Origin: Clytia hemisphaerica
Taxonomy: Eukaryota; Cnidaria; Hydrozoa; Leptothecata; Clytiidae
Assembly: GCA_902728285.1 (NCBI GenBank)
Contig: CACVBU010001018.1
Location: 127,372 to 191,371, forward strand
Reading direction: 5' to 3'
Length of the DNA: 64,000 nucleotides
This document shows positions 20,154 to 30,200 of the stretch, piece after piece. Position 1 is the first letter of the stretch. Each line of letters opens with the position of its first letter. The notes beneath the pieces were generated by a model. It was not told the origin of the DNA and searched no databases. It saw only the letters and a program-made list of their open reading frames with translations. The position numbers and the translations under genes are program-made.

Positions 20154-21492
20154 ATGGCTGGTGTGGAAGTTGGACAAGGGTTGGAATGTTGCGTTTGTTT
20201 GGATCAATTTGTAAAACCAAAGCTTTTGAATTGTATGCACACTTTATGTGAGGGATGCATCGACAAACTGATTCAGAGTAGAACTGTTAAATGCCCTGAA
20301 TGTCGAGAAGAAACCAAGGTTTGTTTCAATATTTTACTGATCTTACTGAATATTACTTTTACTGCTTCTATGAGATCAATCAGAGAACATCACTGGTGTT
20401 TGTGATCGATACGGTACAGTCAGAACACACCTATCAATCATCCTTAAACAGTACAGTTTTAGAGGAGGCCCCCCAGTGGTTTGCGTGATGGCGTGATTGG
20501 GACTTTTTTCTTGCGTGATGGCGTGATTAGAGATTTTTTTTTGGCGTGATAGGGCAAAAATTTGAGGCGTGATGCGTGAGTTGGGCTATGTTTTGCAATT
20601 TTTTGCGTGATGACAAATTTTAGCGATTTTCTTAATGCGTGATGGAGAAAGTTTTTTTGCGTAATGGCGTGATTAGGGGTGCCGCTGGGGGGGCCTCTTA
20701 GAGGTAATAAATTCACAGGAAATTCTCATTTTCAAGCGATTTCTTCAAACGAAAGCAGCACAAAAGCTTATTCTACCCAAGACTATATTCCCGTTGAGGG
20801 AATCTATGCGGTGGAGCGCAAACAATTTCTAGCTGTTCCTGCGTTTGAATTGAGCCATTCGCCTATAGATTGACATAAAACAGATGATATAATTATAAAA
20901 GATGTGCACATAGAAGGTGTCGTCAGTGTTTTTTTTAGCTCTATGTTTAAGCGATTGAGATAACAACCAATAGATTTAAATAGACTAATTAAGAAGATTG
21001 CTTGACAGGACAATTAGTATGAATCACTAAGGATCAGTACTCTTACTACGACTGTAACTTTGCAATTTTGATAAGTCTCCTCTCAAGCTTGCTGCGTCGC
21101 TTAACTGTTTATAGATGTATATAGATTACTTATCTATTATCGTTTTTGTAATTTTTTTTTTTTTTTTTTTAATCTGACTGAAGACTGCCTGAAACTGCAC
21201 TATCCCCTAGCTCCTGCACGAAACTCCGAGTATCGGAAAATAAACTAGTCTCTATTATTGACTGATAGATTACTTATCTATGTTATAGGTCCCTAATGGT
21301 GCAGCTGAGCTATCTACCAATTATATTGCACAAAATATTATCGAAAAAGTGAAAAATGCTGCAAAGAAAGGCCCTTTTTGTCAAGATTGTGTCGCCGAGT
21401 CTCCTGCTTCAAACCATTGCGAAACTTGTGTTTTGAATTTATGTCAAAGATGCACAAAGTACCATCAAGAGCATCAATTCAATGTCTTTTGA
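20154..21492 (+). CDS. Short TRIM-like RING / B-box 1 protein (truncated tandem copy)
   Basis: Exon 1 (20154-20318) encodes the same RING as gene 1 with all eight ligands. The intron 20319-21288 carries two insertions. Exon 2 (21289-21492) encodes ELSTNYIAQNIIEKVK and a B-box 1 (FCQDC, HCETC, LCQRC, YHQEH), then stops at a TGA after FNVF. The frame is intact through the site where gene 1 lost a base, giving about 122 residues. Homology ends shortly before the stop, so the coiled coil and B-box 2 were lost when the duplication ended. It could be a functional mini-TRIM or a relic; expression data would decide. Confidence 0.75.
20466..20696. mobile_element. MITE in the intron of TRIM gene 2
   Basis: Ends AGGCCCCCCAGTGG and CCGCTGGGGGGGCCT, flanked by TTTAGAGG (20458-20465) and CTTAGAGG (20697-20704), a near-perfect 8-bp duplication of hAT type. 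The interior repeats GCGTGATGGCGTGATT several times. The equivalent site in gene 1 (near 17712-17730) lacks it, so it arrived after the tandem duplication. Confidence 0.8.
21138..21265 (-). mobile_element. Short poly(A) retroposon (SINE-like) with 16-bp target duplication
   Basis: TAGATTACTTATCTAT occurs at 21122-21137 and 21266-21281. Between them lie 128 bp with a long T run near the left end, that is, a poly(A) tail on the minus strand. Gene 1 has only one copy of the target, with no insert. Body motifs include GCACTATCCCCTAGCTCC. No clear A or B box, so it may be a truncated SINE or a retroposed transcript tail. Confidence 0.75.
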
Positions 21493-22892
21493 TTTGAAAT
21501 TGAAAAAATATATACATAAGCATAACCCTACCAGGGAAGCCTTGATTGCTAGACAGCTTAACGGTTTTATGCTAGCTTAGAGCGTTATTTTTTATGTTTT
21601 TCTTTTGTTTTTGGTTTTCACTAGGAAATTGTATTTTTATGGTAAACTTCTCAAATTCAGGAGAAGAAGTAGGCCCAAATAATTACGAATAATTACACAA
21701 AGTGATTTATTTTACAGATATTTCGACTGCTTCTGACCATTTTGGTCGACGTGTGCTAAAATCCACCAGTTTTGGATATGTTTTATATTTTATATGTTTT
21801 ATTAAAATTTGATAAGAGTCTGTCCACCTAGCAATTGATTTGAAGTTTGACAACTGGGATCTTCTTGTCAAGCTGCAGTGCGGACCTCCCTCTATTCCCT
21901 CTCGCAACCTCCGCCGGCCACTCCCTCCGATGATAGCTAGCTATCGTATCTATTATAATTATTTTTATATATAATTCTTGATTTAACTTACTTGAAGCAA
22001 ATATTGTGGCAAATGAACAAACTTGCACATTTTTATAATTTATAATTTTTGATTAAGATTTATAGGAGCATGTAATCAAAGATTTATGTAATTAAAGGGT
22101 AATGACAGGGTTGCATCAATAATACTCTCTTTAATTGGTTATAATAATCAATATTTTAGTACAGTTGATTTCTGTGATTCGATATTCAAGGGTCGAAGAA
22201 TTTTCTTCGAATTAGAGAAAGATTCGAGTTACGCGAAGTATTCTATACTATTTTTTAGCTTAGGGGATCAATATTTTAGTTCGAATTAGAGAGAGTTGAT
22301 CTATTGTTAAATAGAACAATCAACTAACGCAACATGCATTCTTTCCTTTTGATGAATCGTGAAAACCACATATAATTAATACCTCCAACTTATATGGTCA
22401 AATCTTCTTTCTTAATTAGTAGAAAAAAGTTTAAAGTAATTAAATCTTTATTGCTCGCCCAATTCATAAAGTAAGTATTATTGGCACCCAGTCCATTAGT
22501 TCACTCATCATCTTCTAGAAAAAAGTGCGTGTCTCGTGGTTTCTTTTTTTGTTTCACGGGACAAAAAGTGAGCGAAATACCCTAAAGACACGAAATTTAG
22601 TACGCTGATTTTGTCCCTGGGACAAAAGTGAGAGAAGCACAAAGGTTATTGAAAGAAAAATGGGGTGGAGACACGAAAAAGCGTTTCAGGTTGGTGAGAT
22701 GGAGCATGTTGCATTGCACCAACGCGAAAAAAACTTCTCGTGTCCCCAAGTCTTTACTGTTTCGGGTTATTTTTACTATTTGAAATATTGGACCCTTTGG
22801 AGCCCTTTAGTGTACTACCTAAACTTAAATATTATTTTACTTTGATAGAAGATATTATCCACTTCCAGCCAAAAAGATTAGTTTTAGTACTA
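21493..22892. other. Gene-poor stretch with a probable pogo/Tigger-like scrap
   Basis: Near 22160-22310, CAGTTGATTTCTGTGATTCG followed by TTCGAATTAGAGA motifs resembles a pogo-type terminus; similar TTCAAATTAGAGAGA lies near 40180. Around 22527-22750, TGTCTCGTGG and GAGACACGAAA motifs recur inverted. No gene supported. Confidence 0.35.
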
Positions 22893-23143
22893 CAGGGTGT
22901 CCCTAATTAAAGTATCGAGTCGAAACACAACTATGAGTAGAAAGTTTTATGTGCGTGTTCACAAAATTGTATTTTAAGCTCTCCCTCTTTTTTCTTTGTC
23001 ATTACGATTAATTTATACGTTGTAACTACCTTTTGTAATAAGCCTGTGTGATGGAGAACGTTCTTATATTTTAGCGATAACACACACAAACTTTTCTACT
23101 CAATCGCATTTTCAAACTCGATACTTTAATTAGGGACACCCTG
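22893..23143. mobile_element. Mariner-like MITE, 251 bp, TA duplication
   Basis: CAGGGTGTCCCTAATTAAAG opens the element and its complement closes it; the TIR extends to about 28 bp. TA flanks at 22891-22892 and 23144-23145. CAGGGTGTCC ends with TA duplication are typical of Tc1/mariner-derived MITEs. No transposase. Confidence 0.88.
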
Positions 23144-23166
23144 TATTTTGGTGAATTTGTTTTGCT

Positions 23167-23385
23167 CAATATACCTTTTTATAAATTACGTCACGAACAT
23201 CACTTGTATCGTATTCAAACAATTTAAAAAAATCCATGGTGATCACATCCCTTGAGACATTAAATTATTTTTTTATGAATTGAAAAAGTAGCTGTAATAA
23301 AATCTGCTGGGAGTTAATCACCATGGCAATAATTTCAAAACGAGGCAAGTGATGTTCGTGACGAAATTTATGAAAAGGTCTATTG
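23167..23385. mobile_element. Foldback MITE with CGTCACGAACATCACTTG arms
   Basis: Left arm CAATATACCTTTTT then CGTCACGAACATCACTTG; the right arm is its inverse with few changes. A second inverted pair, CCATGGTGATCA-like, lies inside. Boundaries are approximate; no clean target duplication. Confidence 0.7.
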
Positions 23386-24235
23386 ATCACGTGATTTAAA
23401 AATGTCCATCTTTATCAAAAGACCATAAAAATTAAATCAAAAGTCAAAAGGAATTCTGTTTTCCCATTCTTTCCACATTTTCTACCATGCACCGCATGCT
23501 GCAGGTACAGTAAACCAATATATGCGGTATGTAATCTTTATTGAAGCAGACTTCCTACTGTGATAATAATTTGGAAAAATTATGTTGTCAGTTCAGCTAA
23601 TGCTCCCATCAAAAGCAAGGTTGAAAGTAGAATTGCTGGTCGAACGGTTTTAGCACTCCTGCAAACGGGAGACTTTTTAACACCATTGGCAAAATTCCTT
23701 ATGTTTTTGTCCCCATTTATGAATAAGAACATTTCACTCCACAACTATCCAACAGGTCTTTCTAGACAATATATTTTCTATACCTATGAGTACTTTGATA
23801 AAAGAAGGAGATGTCCGACCGGAGTGAATTATAAGGATGAACTCAGAACCGCCTCATGTAATATAAATATGACTTTTTTTGATCCACTGAGCCCTTGCGA
23901 CGCAAGTCCATTGCGAATGAACGAGGCCGCCCTTGCAAAGCCAAAGCACGGCATCTAGCCTTTTGGGCTTTATAAATATGTGGTTTGAGTCATTAAGTTG
24001 GCTTTCTAGTGCAGCTCTACTGTTGTGACAAAAGTGCCGGGATTCTCAAAGTAAGCGCAAGTGCATGTCAGAGCGAATGAGAACTATCGAACCATCTGAT
24101 ATCTGATAAAGTTTGTTTGTTTCTGTCAGCGAACACTTGTTGAAGAAACTTGGAAACTGTGAAAACCCAGGCAGACACGCAAAATATGCATCTCCTAATC
24201 AATTTAACATTATCAAAAACTATAGAGCGCTTTCG
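23386..24235. other. Gene-poor stretch with one unassigned open frame
   Basis: A 132-codon frame at 23560-23958 begins at GTG and has its first ATG about 47 codons in. It shows no motif I recognise, is not hydrophobic throughout, and has no nearby splice structure I can defend. Listed so it is not lost; probably chance. Confidence 0.3.
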
Positions 24236-24420
24236 TAATAGATCTTATCAGAGTTTTTGATTTTTCTAAAAAAGTGATGCATTGTGGGACTGTTTCGGGA
24301 GTATTACAATAGAATTCCCTCGAGGAACTCCTAAGAGATTTTTATTGTAAAACTCCTGAGAAACAATCCCACGATGCATCGCTTTTTTAGAAAAAACAAA
24401 AACTCCGATAAGATCTATTA
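24236..24420. mobile_element. Foldback element, about 67-bp arms
   Basis: Left arm TAATAGATCTTATCAGAG to GGGAGT; right arm ACTCCTGAGAAACAATCCC to AGATCTATTA, complementary with a few mismatches. The centre of about 48 bp contains a smaller inverted pair (TTACAATAG and TTATTGTAA). No coding sequence. Confidence 0.85.
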
Positions 24421-24442
24421 TTTCATTTGGTCATTTTGTTAA

Positions 24443-24727
24443 CCCTTTGAGTGCCAGGGTCCTTTTTTCTAAGTTTTTTTTAAAAAATCGCTAGTTCAAA
24501 CTTTAAGGGCTTATATCTCCTGATCTAGAAGGAATTAGAAGCTGGTATATAGCTCGTTGGATAGCTTAGAGTCTCTTCTTTCTTTTGGGCGCCTTCGGCG
24601 CCGCCCAATCTAATTCCTACGAGTTCGACCAAAAATAACGATTTCTAACTCAAACTGGGCATTACAGGAGGGCTTCGCCCTCCTATATAGCCCATGTCGT
24701 ATATATACGACATCGGCACTTAAAGGG
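24443..24727. mobile_element. piggyBac-like MITE with TTAA duplication and internal hairpins
   Basis: TTAA (24439-24442), then CCCTTTGAGTGCC; closes GGCACTTAAAGGG, then TTAA (24728-24731). This is the classic piggyBac-type signature. Inside are three compact hairpins: 24587-24606 (GGCGCC TTC GGCGCC), 24667-24683 (GGAGGGC TTC GCCCTCC) and 24695-24712 (perfect palindrome TGTCGTATATATACGACA). No transposase. Confidence 0.88.
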
Positions 24728-24731
24728 TTAA

Positions 24732-25156
24732 TTGAGAAAAATTGCATTATTTGAGAAAATAAGTGACAACCAATCAGAATCGCGCATTTAGAATAATTTG
24801 AATAAAAGTCGTAAAAACGATTTCATGGTGCATGATTCAAATTACTAATTGTTTACATCATAGGATTTGAGTAGAAAATAAAAAGATCGAACAAATCGGC
24901 AAAAAGCTTTTGCAAAAAGAAGAGGATGTTTGGTGGTGAAAATGCTTACACAAGCGAAAAGAATTGCGAATATTGATTTTAACTTAAATTTTTAATCTTT
25001 TGAGTTTTAAGCCTAAAATGATCTTAACATGTCCCTATTTTCACCATGTTTTCTTTTTTTTCTTAAAAGATCGGGTGTTTTAGAGTCCGCAAATCCTTAA
25101 AATGCTCTTTTTTGAAAAATTGTCGGTCAAAGTTTTCTTTATGGTTGGCTCGGATT
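24732..25156. other. Gene-free stretch
   Basis: No gene, repeat or TIR recognised. Confidence 0.5.
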
Positions 25157-25162
25157 ATCAGA

Positions 25163-25447
25163 ACACGCCTGTCTCAGTGCCCCGGTAGAGTTTTTCCCTC
25201 AGTGGGGATGAAAATTTCTATCAAAATGCCAATAAGGATAGAAAATCTATTGTTTCCAGCTCGACAATTCCAGTGGGGATGGTTTTGGAGTGCAATTTTT
25301 TTACATTCAGTTTTCAATGGGGATAAAATCATAGAGCAATTTCGCAGTGGGGTTGAAATTGTAGGATATTTTTTCCACCGGGGACAATTCTTTGGCCAAT
25401 TTTTCCACCGGGGTGGGGGGTTCACTGGGTCTGTGACACAGGGGTGT
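25163..25447. mobile_element. MITE of the ACACCCCTGT family with 6-bp duplication
   Basis: Opens ACACGCCTGTCTCAGTGCC, closes CTGTGACACAGGGGTGT, flanked by ATCAGA at 25157-25162 and 25448-25453. The interior has several CAGTGGGGATG and CCACCGGGG blocks. An overlapping 134-codon frame is a shadow of the repeats. Relatives: 32437-32658, a lone end at 25464-25515, and fragments near 28420-28610, 31880-31955 and 46740-46856. Confidence 0.8.
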
Positions 25448-26395
25448 ATCAGAGAGCGAAGATTACACACCTGTCTCAGTGACCCGGTGGCTTTTTTTGA
25501 AATTCACCGGAGATGAAGTATTCTTTTAAAAATCCAGAGGCAGTTACATCAAAATGTCTCGAAAATGTCAATATGAAAATTGCGAAATCAGAGAACATAT
25601 GTCTCGCTCATTATAAAAAGGCCGAGACAAAATTTCAATAATTGGATTGTAACATCGAGTTAAGTCTCTTTTGTTAAGTCACCAGGGGGTAAATAAAACA
25701 GACCTTGATACATTTATCGTTCGTTTCAACTTGACGATTCGTTTAAAACTCAGCCTCCTAAATATTTGGGGTAGGTAAAATATGTACAAAGAAATTCATA
25801 CTTTTCCAACCCGGCCAATCTTTAAAAAAGAAGCGAACAATAAAATATAATTACCCTTTCCAAATAAACCTCTTCGGTGGCGAGTGTAGTCTACTCTGAC
25901 GTAATTGTAAAATTTATGTGATGGGAGTTTGACATAGTAATGTAATGTTGTTTGGGGAATTATGAAGTTCTCTGGAATTTCGATTGCATTTATTCCGGTT
26001 GATTTTTCATGACTTCTAATGGTACTTTTTCTAACGAGTTTGATTACTCTGTTCTCACACTTATGTCTTTTTTTTTCGCGTCCTTTTCCGTGATTACTTT
26101 TATTTATATTTTTAAAGACAGGTAAGAAGGCATATTGATGTAACTGAGAGGGTATTTTTCATAGACATAATTTTTACACGTTTTTTTATACCATTAAAAA
26201 AAAATGTTGTAATTCATGATGAAATTGGCCAAAATAATGATAAATATGCTTTTACGAAAACCACCATCCGGGAATTCAGGAACAGAACCTAGACAAGCTC
26301 CTTTTTTAGAAGATCTTTAACTGCCAATTACCAATTATACCCAGTAAGGCTCAAACGCCATTTTATGCTTCAGGTTTGGGTCGATTTTACTCGGA
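25448..26395. other. Gene-free stretch with a lone MITE end
   Basis: 25464-25515 repeats the ACACCTGTCTCAGTGACC terminus of the neighbouring family without a nearby partner. The rest is AT-rich with no supported feature. Confidence 0.5.
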
Positions 26396-28130
26396 ATTTT
26401 GCTATATTTTACTATCACATGCGATTGACGATTAAGTTTCACATAAAGATCAATGGAGACTGATAAAAGAGAGTTGTTTTCAGAATGTCGAAGCAAATGA
26501 AGTTTAACTGAGCTCGATGTATGGATAACCTCTTTTCTTCATTGATAATGTATTAACTCGGTCTTATGTCAGTCATAGCTTTCCTCGATTTCTTTACTCG
26601 ATTATATTTGATAAGTGTGTAAGTGTATCTTTATTCGAATTTACTCGATTTTTGCCGATTTTATTCGCAATTTTACTTCTTTCGACTTTCACATGCGATT
26701 GATGATTAAGTTTCACATAAAGATCAATGGAGGCTGATAAAAGAGAGTTGTTTTCAGAATGTCGGAGCAAATGAAGTTTAACTGAGCTCGATGTATGGAT
26801 AACCACTTTTCTTCATTGATATTGTGTTAACTCGATTTTATGTCAATCGTAGTCTTCCTTGATTTATTTACTCGATTATATTTGGTAAGTGTGTAAGTAT
26901 TTTTGTTCGATTTTACTCGATTTTATCGATTTTATTCGGAATTTACTACTCTTCACTTTCTGATGCGATTGACGATTAAGTTTCACATAAAGAACAATGG
27001 AGGCTGATAAAAGAGAATTGTTTTCAGAATGTCGAAACAAATGAAATTTAACTGAGCTCGATGTATGGATAACCTCTTTTCTTCATTGATATTGTGTTAA
27101 CTCGATCTTATGCCAATCGCAGTCCTCCTCGATTTATTTCCTCGATTATATTTTTTGGGTTGTAAATTTTTTCTTCGCCTTTACTCGATTTTCTCGATTT
27201 TATTCGCAATTTTATTACCTTTGACATTCTGATGCGATTGACGATTAAGTCTCACATGAAGATCAATGGGGGCTGATAAAAGAGAGCTGTTTTCAGAATG
27301 TCGAAGCAAATGAAGTTTAACTGAGCTCGATGTATGGATAACCTCTTTTCTTCATTGATATTGTGTTAACTCGATCTTATGTCAATCGTAGTCTTCCTTG
27401 ATTTATTAACTCGATTATATTTGGTAACTGCGTAAGTGTTTTCGTTCGATTTAACTCGATTTTCTCGATTTTATTCGGAATTTACTACTCTTCACTTTCA
27501 CGTGCGATTGATGATTAAGTTTCACATAAAGATCAATGGAGGCTGATAAAAGAGAGTTGTTTTCAGAATGTCGAAGCAAATGAAGTTTAACTGAGCTCGA
27601 TGTATGGATAACCTCTTTTCTTCATTGATATTGTGTTAACTCGATCTTATGTCATTCGTAGTCTTCCTTGATTTATTAACTCGATTATATTTGGTAACTG
27701 CGTAAGTGTTTTTGTTCGATTTAACTCGATTTTCTCGATTTTATTCGGAATTTACTACTCTTCACTTTCACATGCGATTGATGATTAAGTTTCACATAAA
27801 GATCAATGGAGGCTGATAAAAGAGAGTTGTTTTCAGAATGTCGAAGCAGATGAAGTTTAACTGAGCTCGATGTATGGATAACCTCTTTTCTTCATTGATA
27901 TTGTGTTAACTCGATCTTATGTCATTCGTGTTTACTCAATTATATTTGGTAAGTGTGTAAGTATTATAATTCGATTTTACTCGATTTTATCGATTTAATT
28001 CGGAATTTTACCTTTGACTTTTTCCTGAATCGACTATGTCATTCGTAGTTTTCCTCGATTTATTTACTCGATTAGATTGACTGAATGCATTAGTGTGTTT
28101 CTCGATTTTTGTCAATTTTTGTCGATTTTA
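26396..28130. repeat. 270-bp tandem satellite, about six units
   Basis: GCGATTGACGATTAAGTTTC starts units at about 26421, 26695, 26965, 27234, 27504 and 27774; spacing is 269-274 bp. Each unit has a conserved half (CACATAAAGATCAATGGAGG to GAGCTCGATGTATGG) and a variable half rich in TACTCGATTTT. The last unit is shortened and decays by about 28130. No coding potential. Confidence 0.93.
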
Positions 28131-30200
28131 CTCTTTGTTTCTAGTTGATGACAACGACAACAATGAATGGTTAAGGATCCTGATGCAACCCATCAGCGGA
28201 TTCTTCTTCTACATTACAATTTGTTAAGAATAAACACGGTAAGAACGAAATTTCTCGAATAATTTGCTTTTTTTTTGAATTGTGCTTTATCTTATTACAG
28301 TCTTCTTTTAATAAGAACAATCTCATGAGAATAAGGAGGCTCAAAATATGCCAAAAATAAGAACAATTATTAGAACCAAAGCAGTGCCTGGATTTGCTAG
28401 AAAACCCAAGGTTTCTAACAACATACGTCCTCAGTTTCAATGACCCAGTGGGTATTTTAAAACACCAGATTTGATAACTTTTGCATCGATTATGTTATAG
28501 CAGTAGGTGAATAAAAATTAAAGGAGACTTTTACTTGGCAATTTGTTCACTTTTTTATCCACCGGGAAGATTTTATCGGGTCATCGATACAGGGGTGTAT
28601 ATATAGGATTGATTAGAAGGATATAATGGTGCATGAATATATTTAACGGAAGTGTACGGTATTTTTCTACTGATTACTTTTCCGCTATTTTATAGATTGG
28701 TTGAGGGTATTGTTGAAGCTAAAAATAACCCATCAAACTAAGAGAACCCTGCACGTCGACCATATTGTACAATGAACGATAGAGGAGATACAGAGATTGT
28801 GATTCTGATTGGCTAATTGAGTTTTGTTATCCATATCTCTAAATTTATAGATAGTTAACTATATTGTTACCAGGCTTCTTCAGGCGCGGAGTTTACGCAA
28901 AATACTTGGAGATTCCCGGAGTACGTGTAAGAACATCTTTTTAAAAAAAACTTGGACTGTTTTAGTATTTCCAGTACCTTTTCAACATTAAAAGTAATGT
29001 GTCAAATCATTTAGGTCAACCGCAGGGAAAATTTTGTAAAACGGTCAAAATGTATCGCAGAAAAATTTTTAACTTTCTGCATCGTCTTCTCAAAACACGT
29101 TTTAGGGGGTTTTCGCGCACCTTGTCAGCTTTTTCTCAGGATTGAGAAAAGCTATCGACTTGAAATTTTCAGGGCAGTTTTCCATTATGGTAAGCCTCAG
29201 GATAAATGAAGCAGTTTTAAATAAAAATCATTTTTTGACTTTTAAACTGAAAAAGTACAAATTTTAGGTTCCAGACCCCCTGATTTGAAATTTTACAAAA
29301 TTTTCCACTCATCCTGGAGACTTTCATGATACTAACCTTCACAGAAAAAAAATTTTGAATAGCTTTCCTAGATTTTCTTAAAAGGTTGACACAGTATTCT
29401 TATAGCTTTTACCCCCTGGACGATTTTACCCCCGTCTTTGCTATTTTTAGAATTTTTTTTTAATTTTTCAAATCCTTTATTGTTGTGCTACAATTGTGGA
29501 AAGTTTCATTGAAAAATATGTACTACTTTAGAAGATATAACAAAAAGTTTAAAAAATGACATTTTAAATTTCTCATATGACTACCCCTTTAAAGTTAGAT
29601 TTTCGATAGAAATTTCAAGAGGTAATACTTTTTGATTTCTAAAAAGGGCTCAGTAGTGAACGATGTTAATCGAAAGTTTGAGCAATTGACTTGAGTGCCT
29701 CTTCTGAGTTATACTATAAAACCTGTTTTCGTCTGCTTATTTTTCTCGATCTTTATAATAAATTCTCTTCTTTGTAATGATATGTGATGCGTGGATGTAA
29801 ATATTTTATCTTTTTTACTTTGAATAAAATATAAAAAGTAATTCCAAAATTTGCATTTAAAATGAATTTCATCCCCCAACAGTTTTGGACCGTTTCAGAC
29901 GAGACTAAAAGATGAGCTATTCAGATTTTTGTAGACCTATCTAATTTTTAGTATTTTAAGTCTTCGTTTACGCTGACTTTATAAGAATTTACTCTAAAAA
30001 TATCCACATTAAGAACTCTGAGAATATGACCATTAAGAATTTGGCAACTGCACCTCAGAATGGCATTTGTGTTCCTGTAATTACCAATTATACTCCGAAA
30101 TTGCCATTATTTTAAAACATGTTAAATTTGGTTGAAATCAAGACCTAAGGCACTCAGGTTAATTTATATTTAATTTTATCATTACGTAACATGAATGTGA
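28131..30200. other. Gene-poor stretch
   Basis: Ends of the ACACCCCTGT MITE family near 28420-28610 (CAATGACCCAGTGGG and TCGATACAGGGGTGTA), possibly one decayed element. No gene recognised in 28620-30200. Confidence 0.45.

Larger units (their letters stand above)
16590..21492 (+). repeat. Tandem duplication of a TRIM gene (about 16590-18400 and 19330-21480)
   Basis: Non-coding upstream DNA, the putative leader exon, the RING exon, the intron and the start of exon 2 recur with only scattered differences, for example CTTCGCCAATCCTGTAGAATTATA at 16705 and 19436 (read in two parts of fewer than 20 bases). The second copy ends just after B-box 1. Confidence 0.9.

Noticed and set aside
22160-22310. 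Full pogo/Tigger element
   Set aside because: Only terminus-like and TTCGAATTAGAGA motifs are visible; no transposase and no matching opposite end could be fixed.
23560-23958. 132-codon open frame
   Set aside because: Starts at GTG, no recognisable motif, no splice context; insufficient support for a gene.
25112-25516. 134-codon plus-strand and 98-codon minus-strand frames
   Set aside because: They coincide with the MITE at 25163-25447 and its repeated GTGGGGATG blocks; shadow frames.
26396-28130. CTGATAAAAGAGAG in the 270-bp satellite as a ribozyme core
   Set aside because: The core is CTGATAA, not CTGANGA, and the remaining conserved positions are absent.
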